Assembly: GCA_002898015.1 (NCBI GenBank)
Contig: BDTM01000051.1
Coordinates: forward strand, 1 to 53,274
Direction: 5' to 3'
Source: a bacterium BMS3Bbin03
GTDB lineage: Bacteria; Zhuqueibacterota; JdFR-76; BMS3Abin05
DNA length: 53,274 bases
Under the pieces are notes generated by a model, which ran no database searches, was not told the DNA's origin, and saw nothing but the letters and a program-made list of their open reading frames with translations. Shown here one piece after another: positions 1 through 7,126 of the stretch. Made by a program: the position numbers and the translations under genes. The stretch's first letter is position 1. Each line of letters begins with the position of its first letter.

Positions 1-116
1 AGGTGCCGCTATTTTGTTTCTGCTTTTTTCCATTTAATAATTGTAGATTATTCTGCAACCCGAGGACCTGTTGGAATGGCAGGGTTCAATATTTTAAACC
101 CCCACAATATCCCCAC

Positions 117-806
117 GGTTGGGGCGATGCATTCGCAGGCAATGATTTATCCATTGGTCACAATTTTCGCCGTGGAATGCATCGCCCTTACGGAACGGAT
201 CGTTCGGATTTGAAACCCCACATATTCGAACCGATTGATTCGGGATGGGGTACCCGTTTTGTAGGGGCGGCCACACGTCGGGGCAACCACAAGGGTCGCC
301 CCTACGGATCGGTCGGATTTTTATCATCGATATCCCATTTTAATGGATTATTGATGCTATATTCCCGGATGCGGTTCAATCGTCTTGCGGGGTTATCTCA
401 ATAGGTTCAATGGAATGGAACGGGTTGGGGCGATGCATTCGCAGGCAATGATTTATCCATTGGTCACAATTTTCGCCGTGGAATGCATCGCCCTTACGGA
501 TCGTTCGGCGAATTTAAAACCCGCCGTAATTGAACCGATTGATTCGGGACGTGGTCCCGGTTTTTGCAGGGGCGGGCACACGTAGGGGCAACCACAAGGG
601 TCGCCCCTACGGGACGTTGGGTTATTTATCATCGATATCCCATTTTAATGGATTATTGATTCTATATTCCCTAATACGGTTCAATTACCTTGCGGGGTTA
701 TCTCAATAGGTTCAATGGAATGAAAGGGTTGGGGCGATGCATTCGCGGGCCATGATTTATCCATTGGTCACAATTTCACCTCGGAATGCATCGCCCCTAC
801 GGGACG
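117..806. repeat. Tandem ~305-bp repeat, 2.3 copies, built of nested palindromes
   Basis: Units begin at 117, 423 and 727 (third copy truncated), giving a period of about 305 bp. Each unit opens with a ~66-bp module bounded by perfect 13-nt inverted arms (GGGCGATGCATTC / GAATGCATCGCCC at 122-134/175-187, 428-440/481-493, 732-744/784-796). The two full units also contain a second ~45-bp module with 9-nt arms GTAGGGGCG / CGCCCCTAC (261-269/297-305; a slightly decayed copy at 566-574/602-610). An inverted homologous copy of the first module lies at 40267-40331. The open reading frames across this stretch follow the repeat and have no ribosome sites, so I see no gene in 1-840. Probably non-autonomous mobile or REP-like elements; this origin is inferred. 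Confidence 0.85.
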
Positions 807-846
807 GTCGGATTTTCATTTTTCATTCCCATTTTAAAGAAATTTC

Positions 847-875
847 TTGACTTTTGCCGCGTTTTTGCATAAATT
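847..875 (+). promoter_or_regulatory. Promoter of tRNA-Leu
   Basis: TTGACT (847-852), a 17-nt spacer and TAAATT (870-875) place the start point near 882, about 7 nt before the mature tRNA. Confidence 0.6.
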
Positions 876-888
876 TATAAATAAATGA

Positions 889-972
889 GCCGAAGTGGCG
901 GAACTGGTAGACGCGCTACGTTCAGGGCGTAGTGTCCGTACGGGTGTGGGGGTTCGAATCCCCCCTTCGGCA
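889..972 (+). tRNA. tRNA-Leu (anticodon CAG)
   Basis: The 84-nt sequence folds as a class II tRNA. The acceptor stem is GCCGAAG (889-895) with CTTCGGC (965-971) and discriminator A972. The anticodon stem CTACG/CGTAG encloses loop TTCAGGG at 921-927, with anticodon CAG at 923-925, which reads leucine CUG codons. There is a long variable arm (after 932) and a GGGGG-TTCGAAT-CCCCC T-arm. CCA is not encoded. The tRNA stands alone with its own promoter. Confidence 0.97.
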
Positions 973-1119
973 CTATTTTCGGCCGGAGTGGGAAGTTTTT
1001 GCCCACTTTAACTCCTAATGCCTTAATCGCGGGTCTCAAACTTCACCTTCATTTTTGCTAATCTTTTATTTTATCTTCAATTAAGGAAAAGTGTTTTTAC
1101 AGAATGTTTTCATATATTT

Positions 1120-1135
1120 TGGCACAAGTCTTGCT
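1120..1135 (+). promoter_or_regulatory. Sigma-54 (RpoN) -24/-12 promoter
   Basis: TGGCAC (1120-1125), N5, TTGCT (1131-1135) matches the sigma-54 consensus exactly, including GG-N10-GC spacing. Predicted transcription starts near 1146, some 31 nt before the ATG at 1178. It lies inside the longer possible reading frame that begins at GTG 1091, which argues for the internal start of the response regulator. Confidence 0.75.
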
Positions 1136-1177
1136 TTTATTGAGACTGCTGTGAAAATTACATATCCGGAGATAAAT

Positions 1178-1645
1178 ATGAATAGCATACTCATTATTGA
1201 TGACGAAGAAGATATTTTAAAGCTTCTCTCAGATGTGATCGAGGGTTGGGGACACCTGCCGATTATCGCGAGAGATGGGAAGGACGGGTTAAAGAAGTTT
1301 CAACAGGTTCCTGTGGATCTCATTCTCAGCGACATCAAAATGCCCAATTTGGATGGCATTAGCCTGCTGGAACGCGTTCGAAGCTCCGATAAACAGATTC
1401 CCGTCATCCTGCTGACAGGTTATCCTTCCGTGGATTCCGCTGTTCACGCCATGAAAGAAGGCGCTTTTGATTACATTACCAAGCCGGTCAACCTGGATGA
1501 ATTGAAAATAAAAATTGACCGCGGCCTGGAGCGCGCCCGCATGAATGAATCCCTGCATTTCCTGAAAAGCATCAATTGGTCTCTGCTTATTTCAATACCC
1601 ATCTGGCTTATTCTGGGAATCATTTTGGCGAAACTTTTGCGGTAA
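1178..1645 (+). CDS. Response regulator (REC domain) with C-terminal transmembrane helix
   Basis: A 155-residue two-component receiver. The REC domain fills residues 1-122: acidic pocket D8/D9, phospho-acceptor D52 in LILSDIKMPNLDG, switch T80 and invariant K102 in TKP. Instead of a DNA-binding or enzymatic output domain, the protein continues with a short linker and one hydrophobic helix (about residues 134-154) ending in AKLLR, so it is predicted to be tail-anchored in the inner membrane. The start at 1178 is chosen because it begins exactly at the REC fold, follows CCGGAGA at 1166, and lies just downstream of the sigma-54 promoter. No histidine kinase is adjacent. Its output partner is unknown; the tail anchor is inferred from hydrophobicity only. 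Confidence 0.88.
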   Translation: MNSILIIDDEEDILKLLSDVIEGWGHLPIIARDGKDGLKKFQQVPVDLILSDIKMPNLDGISLLERVRSSDKQIPVILLTGYPSVDSAVHAMKEGAFDYITKPVNLDELKIKIDRGLERARMNESLHFLKSINWSLLISIPIWLILGIILAKLLR

Positions 1646-1752
1646 AGGATTCTCCGTTAAATTTTGCTTCTTCGCGAACATCAAATAAAAAAATACTGCG
1701 CTGCATTCAATCACCAACAGGATGCTTATGCGGCACCTGTCTGTTATCCGGA

Positions 1753-2754
1753 TTAAGGAATTTCCAGCACGCACGCCCCGTTAATTTGACTCTCTTTCAC
1801 CATTCGTAAGGCTTTGTTCGCTTCTTTCAGCGGAAAAATCACCACTTCCGAGTGAATCGGAATTTCTGCTGCAATCTGCAATAATTCTTCCGCATCTTCG
1901 CGTGTGGCGTTTGCGACGCTCCGTACGGTTCGCTCATGGTAAAGAAGGGTGTTGTAATCGATTGGTGGAATGGGTGTCATATAAATACCTGCCAGAGCCA
2001 GCGTGCCGCCTTTGTCCAGCACACGCAGCGCCTTGGGAACCAGGCCTCCGTCGGGTGCAAAAATAACCGAACTGTCCATTTTTACCGGGGGCGTGTCCTC
2101 TGCACGGCCGGCCCACTTTGCGCCCAATTTCAGAGCCAATTCCCGGTGCTCCCGGCTGCGTGTGAACACATACACATCACAGCCCCGGTGGAGGGCAATT
2201 TGAATAATCACATGGGCCGTGGCACCAAATCCGTACATCCCGAAGTTTTGCCCGGGTTTTAATTCACTTAATTTTAATGCCCGGTAGCCGACCACTCCCG
2301 CGCAGAGCAGCGGAGCGGCCTGAAAATCGGAGAACCCTTCGGGCAGAAAATAGGCAAAATCCTGGTGAATGATATGGTACTGGGCGTAGCCGCCATCCAC
2401 CTGGTAGCCCGTGAATTTGGCCTGCTCGCAGAGATTTTCTTTCCCGGATTTACAATATTTACAGGTGCCGCAGGTTGAATGAAGCCAGGGCACCCCCACA
2501 CGGTCACCGATTTTAAAACGGGCTGCCCCTACGCCGGACTGTTCCACAATGCCCACAATCTGGTGGCCCGGGATGAGCGGCAATTTGGACAGAGGTAATT
2601 CCCCTTCGATTTCGTGCAAATCGGTGTGGCACACACCGCACGCTTTTACCCGAATCCGAATTTCGCCGGAGCCCGGAACCGGATCGGGCACATCGACATA
2701 GTTTAACGGCTCGGTTTCAATCGGGGCCGGCGACGAAAACTGCATTGCTTTCAT
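1753..2754 (-). CDS. Zinc-dependent alcohol dehydrogenase (MDR family)
   Basis: A 333-residue medium-chain dehydrogenase that should oxidise primary alcohols or reduce aldehydes with NAD(P). The catalytic-zinc region is ACGVCHTD (C42) with H64 in PGHQ, and C151 in LLCAGV is the third ligand candidate. The structural-zinc cysteines are C95, C98, C101 and C109. The Rossmann segment is YGFGATAH, a departure from GxGxxG. The usual GHE glutamate is glutamine here (Q65). ATG is preceded by a GGAGG site. It is the last gene of the minus-strand run from menA, 59 bp behind the NamZ gene. The family is secure; the substrate cannot be told. Confidence 0.9.
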   Translation of the reverse strand: MKAMQFSSPAPIETEPLNYVDVPDPVPGSGEIRIRVKACGVCHTDLHEIEGELPLSKLPLIPGHQIVGIVEQSGVGAARFKIGDRVGVPWLHSTCGTCKYCKSGKENLCEQAKFTGYQVDGGYAQYHIIHQDFAYFLPEGFSDFQAAPLLCAGVVGYRALKLSELKPGQNFGMYGFGATAHVIIQIALHRGCDVYVFTRSREHRELALKLGAKWAGRAEDTPPVKMDSSVIFAPDGGLVPKALRVLDKGGTLALAGIYMTPIPPIDYNTLLYHERTVRSVANATREDAEELLQIAAEIPIHSEVVIFPLKEANKALRMVKESQINGACVLEIP

Positions 2755-2813
2755 AGTAACCCTCCGTTTTTAGGCTATTACCGGCTGTATTCATCGTTTG
2801 CAGTCCTGCGGTA

Positions 2814-4037
2814 TTAGTAGAGTAAAAACTGTTTTCTCAACGAAAGAAATTTCAAGAGCGCCGGTTTCTCTTCATCAAGAATTTGATTTACCGTCCATCC
2901 TTCTTGAATTTCCTTTTGAATTTTGTCCGTTCCCATCGCCCGTCCGAAGTTTTTTAAACGTTCTGTTTTAAAAATACCGGCTTTGGGATATAATTTGTGA
3001 AGTGTCACCAAAATGGTGATCTGAGTGCGAATGGGCAGGAAGCGCCGGTTATTTAAAATGTGAATCTGAACACCGCCGCAATTTTCTTCTGTAAAATAGG
3101 CGTAGTACGGCCGGAAATTCAATGGCCGGAAATAAACCCCGGGAAGATGAGCGTCATTCAACGCGTCTGCCAATTTCTGTGCGGAGACCCAGGGGGCACC
3201 GACTAATTCAAATGGCGTAGGAGTGCCCACACCCACGCTGATTGTCCCCAACTCGCCAAAACCGCCGGTTGCCGCCAAAAAATAGGGTGTATCTCGATGA
3301 GGCACGTGAGGTGATGTCGGTACCCACAACAGGCCGGTATCCTCGAAAATCATGTCCCGTTTCCAGCCTTCCATTTTAATGACCGTCAGTTTGGCGCCGA
3401 TGCCGAAGGCTTTGTTGAACAGAGCCGCCAATTCGCCGATCGTCATCCCATGAACATAAGGAATCGGATAGAGACCGATGAACGATTGAAACGCGTCGTC
3501 CAGAACGGGGCCCTCTACCAGGAGTCCCCCCATTGGGTTCGGGCGGTCCAAAACAATAAAAGGGATGCCCTTTTCGGCGGCCGCTTTCATCGCAAGCGCC
3601 ATTGTGTAAATGTAAGTGTAAGGGCGAACCCCGACATCCTGAATATCGAACAGAAGGACATCCAGAGAGTCCAGCATTTTCGAAGTTGGTTTGCGGGTTT
3701 TGCCGTAAAGGCTGTAAACAGAAATGCCGGTCTCCGGGTCTTTGTACGAGCCCACTTTTGCGCCCGCCGGAGAGTCTCCACGAATCCCATGTTCCGGACC
3801 AAATAAAGCCTTCAATTCTACACCGGGCTCCTGTAACAGAGCGGAAATGTCCGATTCATGCGAAGCCGTAATCCCCGTGGGATTCGAAATCAACCCCACC
3901 CTTTTCCCTTGAATCAAATCCAGGTGTCTTTCCAGCAAGACATCAATTCCGGGTTTGACGACCGGATGATACTGAGCCTGCAAACCGGCCGTCGTGAGCA
4001 GCAGCCCCAAAACAACGTAAAAGATATTTTTAAACAT
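2814..4037 (-). CDS. namZ: NamZ-type exo-beta-N-acetylmuramidase (DUF1343, GH171)
   Basis: A 407-residue exported protein with a Sec signal peptide (residues 1-22, cleavage near LQAQ). DUF1343 hallmarks are present: FGPEHGIRGD (E82, H83), LLFDIQDVGVRPYTYI (D131, D134) and DRPNPMGG. In characterised members, E and H of the first motif belong to the active site, and the enzyme removes terminal N-acetylmuramic acid from peptidoglycan fragments. A 111-residue upstream extension of the frame is rejected because it runs antisense-free over the preceding gene, whereas ATG 4037 has an AACGGAG ribosome site and begins the signal peptide. It sits 10 bp behind the DUF1848 gene and ahead of the alcohol dehydrogenase. 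The context suggests cell-wall fragment recovery, by inference. Confidence 0.88.
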   Translation of the reverse strand: MFKNIFYVVLGLLLTTAGLQAQYHPVVKPGIDVLLERHLDLIQGKRVGLISNPTGITASHESDISALLQEPGVELKALFGPEHGIRGDSPAGAKVGSYKDPETGISVYSLYGKTRKPTSKMLDSLDVLLFDIQDVGVRPYTYIYTMALAMKAAAEKGIPFIVLDRPNPMGGLLVEGPVLDDAFQSFIGLYPIPYVHGMTIGELAALFNKAFGIGAKLTVIKMEGWKRDMIFEDTGLLWVPTSPHVPHRDTPYFLAATGGFGELGTISVGVGTPTPFELVGAPWVSAQKLADALNDAHLPGVYFRPLNFRPYYAYFTEENCGGVQIHILNNRRFLPIRTQITILVTLHKLYPKAGIFKTERLKNFGRAMGTDKIQKEIQEGWTVNQILDEEKPALLKFLSLRKQFLLY

Positions 4038-4047
4038 GTTTTCTCCG

Positions 4048-4896
4048 TTAAAAATGCCATCCCTTTGCCAAAACAGCTTCAACCGGAAAAAGCCTGGGGT
4101 TAGCGTAGCAATACAGGCAGCCGTAGGGACACGGGTAGTACCAGCCGATGTCCCAGCTTTCGGTGCAGCCGCAAAAAGGACGCTGTCCTTTGGCTTTACG
4201 AACGGAAGCCGTCTCCTGGGCGGGATGCAGCAGTGTGAACAACTGTCCGTCGATGCACTTCGCCTGCGAAAATCCTTCCATACAGCAGTAATGCACCCGG
4301 GCTCCGAACGAATGCGCCAGGCTTTCCAATCGTTTTGCTTCTTTTTTCTGCTCCTCGTCCGAAATCTCAACCGGCGAAAAGCCGTATTTTTGCAGGTGAT
4401 TCGCCACTTTTGGGTAGATCGCCATCCAACTCACGGTTACATTACGAATTCCCTGCGGTAAAATCCTCCCGGCAAGTTCCGGGAAGAATCCGATATTTGA
4501 ATAGAAATTTTGATCCGTGTCCTTTAAATGAACAATCGGATCAAACCGCCAGTGAACCCTGAGGGGATTTCCAACAAATTCGATGATTTCCGGAAGTCGC
4601 GTTAAAAGCTTCTCCGCCTTTGGAACGTAAGGCTCCAAAAATGTGCCGCCCATTCCGGTGATGGTATAATGCACGTAAATCTGATCGTAACGTTTAAGAA
4701 CTTCCCGGACTTTTCGGTTGTTAAGCAGCACATTTGCATTTTTTGTCCACAGAACGAGGGTGTGCACTTTTTCAGGCGGGAGGCGATTTTCCAGAAAATC
4801 CGTGAGTTTTTTCGGAAAACATCCTAACAATTCGACGCGCCGGCTGGCTGAGATGACTCTTCGCACGGGTTTTATTTTTGCGCCCAAATGATTCAT
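4048..4896 (-). CDS. DUF1848 family protein (radical-SAM-like cysteine cluster)
   Basis: A 282-residue cytosolic protein recognised by the DUF1848 pattern: N-terminal VISASRR, the ALVLWTKN-like segment (here TLVLWTKNAN), YVHYTITGMGG, HWRFDP and the C-terminal motif CGCTESWDIGWYYPCPYG followed by CLYCYAN. The last motif contains a CxxGCLYC-type cysteine group resembling an iron-sulfur ligand set placed at the C-terminus rather than the N-terminus as in classical radical-SAM enzymes. The family has no proven function that I know of. It is 26 bp behind the Gfo/Idh/MocA gene and 10 bp ahead of namZ, so it is translated as part of that operon. Confidence 0.85.
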   Translation of the reverse strand: MNHLGAKIKPVRRVISASRRVELLGCFPKKLTDFLENRLPPEKVHTLVLWTKNANVLLNNRKVREVLKRYDQIYVHYTITGMGGTFLEPYVPKAEKLLTRLPEIIEFVGNPLRVHWRFDPIVHLKDTDQNFYSNIGFFPELAGRILPQGIRNVTVSWMAIYPKVANHLQKYGFSPVEISDEEQKKEAKRLESLAHSFGARVHYCCMEGFSQAKCIDGQLFTLLHPAQETASVRKAKGQRPFCGCTESWDIGWYYPCPYGCLYCYANPRLFPVEAVLAKGWHF

Positions 4897-4922
4897 AACG
4901 TTTCACTGCAAATGTGCTGCAC

Positions 4923-5972
4923 CTAAAAAGTGACTATTCCCAACGGCAGAGCAACCGCCCTTTTTTCGGCCATGCTTCGGGCAGCGGCCTCCGTAAATTC
5001 CATGTATTGCACACCATCGGAAAAGGTCGTGCGGGTTATTTTTTCCTGCCCCCGAATCGCACGAATAAACTCCTCTTCCACACGCCAGCGGCCTTCTTCT
5101 GCGGGCAGGATTTCAATCTCTTTCAGCCCGGGGTCACCCTTTCGTCCGCCGTAAAGTTTTCCTTCTGCAAAGCGCAGCGTGCCTTCGCTTCCAAACAGCG
5201 TCACCTCATCCGTCCCCCCTAATCCCTGAACCGCAGAAATACCAAAATGCGCCTGAGCCCCGCACGCCATTTCCGCCAGCACGTCGATTTGTTCGGGAAC
5301 ACGAACCGCGCGTAAGGTGCCGGTTTGGGGATCCGTCCTCATTTTAACAAATGTCTTTCCCATGGCCATGACCCGTATGGCTTCACCCACCCACCGCATA
5401 ACGGCTTCGTACCAGATGCCGAGACTTAACACATTCAATCCGCTCAGGTTAAAATCCTGCCGCCAGGTGAGCGGTGCCTCACGATCCAGAAAAGCGCCGC
5501 GGCTTTGCACATCGATCGCCAGCACTTCTCCAGGATATCCATCTGCCAGCAGGCGCTTCACGACACGGTCGACCCGCAGCGTAAACGGGGACGGTACCAC
5601 TTGTGCGATCAGGTGGGGCCTTTTCCGCGCGGCCTCCAGCATCTCATGGGCCTCTTTGGCGTTCATCGCCATCCGGGCCTCACACAGAACATGCTTATCT
5701 GCCTCGAGCGCCGCCCGTGTGACCGGCGCATGCAGGTCAGGCCACGTGCCAATGACAATGGCATTCGTATCCGGCGCTTCTACCAATTCCAACCAATTAT
5801 CGTAAACTTTCGGAATCCCAAATTGCCGGGCCGCCCTCTCCGATGATTTTCTGCCCCGGTTGCAAACACTGATAATTTCGACTCCTTCGATGGCCTGCAA
5901 ACCGGGTATGTGTTTCGCTCTTGTGTTGTCTCCGGCACCCACAATGCCCACACGAATGGGATCATTTTTCAT
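4923..5972 (-). CDS. Gfo/Idh/MocA family oxidoreductase with altered catalytic motif
   Basis: A 349-residue NAD(P)-dependent oxidoreductase fold. The N-terminal Rossmann domain has GIVGAGDNTRAKHIPGL, and the C-terminal substrate domain starts near residue 125. The position of the family's EKP motif reads CEARMAMN, so the catalytic lysine is replaced (E-A-R). The later catalytic histidine region reads GIWYEAV without an obvious histidine. The protein may therefore act by another mechanism or have a non-dehydrogenase role. ATG 5972 has an AGGAG site. It lies 13 bp behind the prenyltransferase gene. Sugar, inositol or amino-sugar substrates are typical of the family, and no choice can be made here. 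Confidence 0.85.
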   Translation of the reverse strand: MKNDPIRVGIVGAGDNTRAKHIPGLQAIEGVEIISVCNRGRKSSERAARQFGIPKVYDNWLELVEAPDTNAIVIGTWPDLHAPVTRAALEADKHVLCEARMAMNAKEAHEMLEAARKRPHLIAQVVPSPFTLRVDRVVKRLLADGYPGEVLAIDVQSRGAFLDREAPLTWRQDFNLSGLNVLSLGIWYEAVMRWVGEAIRVMAMGKTFVKMRTDPQTGTLRAVRVPEQIDVLAEMACGAQAHFGISAVQGLGGTDEVTLFGSEGTLRFAEGKLYGGRKGDPGLKEIEILPAEEGRWRVEEEFIRAIRGQEKITRTTFSDGVQYMEFTEAAARSMAEKRAVALPLGIVTF

Positions 5973-5985
5973 TCATAAACTCCTT

Positions 5986-6882
5986 TTACATAATTTTTTC
6001 CAGGACAAACGCCAGCGTCAGCAAGACCCCAAACTGCATGTGAAGCCGAGCCGTCATGACATCCGCCGCGGCCACCCCCTTTTGACGGTTCCCCTCTTTG
6101 CTCTGAACAGCCTGAAGCACTTTAAACGCAGAAGGCAGAGACAAAAGCACCATCAGACTCCAAAGCGGCATAATTCCGCCGATGATCAGGCTGATTGTCA
6201 GCAGGTACGCCAGGGCGATCATTCCCGTAAAAACAGCCACCGAATTCTTTTCACCCAAAACCATCGCAAACGTCTTTATGCCCGCTGCGGCATCGTTGCG
6301 AATGTCACGGAAATTATTGGAATGAAGAATCCCTGTCACCAAAAGCGCGATCGGCAGGGACACCCACACAGGCAGCCAGCTTAATTGTCCGGTCTGGACG
6401 TAATCGGCACCCAAAACGATCAGCGGCCCGAACAACAGGAAAATACCCACATCCCCCAGGGCTTTGTACTTGTACTCGACCGGATCCGCTGTATAGAAAA
6501 ACCCCCCCAGCATGCCGGTCAATCCAAGTACCAAAATCGGGATGCCCCGCACGGCAATCAAATACACACCGATAAGTGCCACCCCGGCAAATGCGGTCAG
6601 CCCGCCTATAAAGACGGCTTTCGGTCTCAGCAATCCTTCCACGAGTACGCCGCTTCCGCCGAGCGTCCCTTCCCGGTCCACCTGTTTTTTATAATCAAAA
6701 TAATCGCCGATCAGGTTTGAGCCCGCATGCAAAAGCAATGCGCCCAATAGCGCCGCCAGAAAATACAGGGCGTTAAAATAGCCCCGGTACCAGGCCAATG
6801 CCGTGCCTAACAAAACAGGTGTGACCGAAGCCGTAAATGAAAATGGCCGGCTTGCGCGAAGCCACAATTTTGCCGATGCCAT
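5986..6882 (-). CDS. menA: UbiA-family prenyltransferase, MenA-like
   Basis: A 298-residue polytopic inner-membrane protein with about eight or nine hydrophobic helices. The first Asp-rich motif NLIGDYFDYKKQVD (N56, D60, D63, D69) and the second, FRDIRND, bind the prenyl diphosphate through magnesium. SRPFSFTASVTPVLLG at the N-terminus is typical of MenA, which attaches a polyprenyl chain to 1,4-dihydroxy-2-naphthoate in menaquinone synthesis. The start at 6882 is preferred to the outer codon at 6918 because of a GGGAGG site 5 nt upstream. First gene of the run toward the alcohol dehydrogenase. No other men genes are in the window, so another UbiA-type substrate is possible. Confidence 0.85.
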   Translation of the reverse strand: MASAKLWLRASRPFSFTASVTPVLLGTALAWYRGYFNALYFLAALLGALLLHAGSNLIGDYFDYKKQVDREGTLGGSGVLVEGLLRPKAVFIGGLTAFAGVALIGVYLIAVRGIPILVLGLTGMLGGFFYTADPVEYKYKALGDVGIFLLFGPLIVLGADYVQTGQLSWLPVWVSLPIALLVTGILHSNNFRDIRNDAAAGIKTFAMVLGEKNSVAVFTGMIALAYLLTISLIIGGIMPLWSLMVLLSLPSAFKVLQAVQSKEGNRQKGVAAADVMTARLHMQFGVLLTLAFVLEKIM

Positions 6883-6953
6883 AGTGCCTCCCGATTTTGT
6901 TAATGGGCAAACTTTCACCCTGCATGATTCATGAATTTTTCAAACAATTATTC

Positions 6954-6982
6954 AATTTAACGAATTTTTAAATTAAAATCAA
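6954..6982 (-). promoter_or_regulatory. Probable promoter of the menA-adh operon
   Basis: On the minus strand TTGATT (6977-6982), 17 nt and TAAATT (6954-6959). It is divergent from the promoter at 7007-7035, so the two transcription units share one 245-bp intergenic region. Confidence 0.45.
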
Positions 6983-7006
6983 GTTAAGGTTCAGGAGAAA
7001 TTTCTA

Positions 7007-7035
7007 TTGCTATCCATCTAAAAACGTGTTATAAT
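7007..7035 (+). promoter_or_regulatory. Probable promoter of the transglutaminase-nitrilase unit
   Basis: TTGCTA (7007-7012), 17 nt and a consensus TATAAT (7030-7035), giving a leader of about 85 nt before the TTG start at 7127. Confidence 0.5.
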
Positions 7036-7126
7036 TAAAACACCGGCGCAAGATAACCCACAGAAGGGTTGAAACGGCTTATTAATTTGCGATATAATAT
7101 TGAACTGGATTCCGGAGGAAATTGTT

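Noticed and set aside
3..585. Two plus-strand open frames (133 and 66 codons) and one minus-strand frame in the repeat array
   Set aside because: They follow the tandem repeat, share no coding signature and have no ribosome sites.
1091..1177. N-terminal extension of the response regulator from GTG 1091
   Set aside because: It contains the sigma-54 promoter; the REC fold and a ribosome site begin at 1178.
4038..4370. 111-residue N-terminal extension of the NamZ protein
   Set aside because: It overlaps the DUF1848 gene in another frame; ATG 4037 starts a signal peptide with a good ribosome site.
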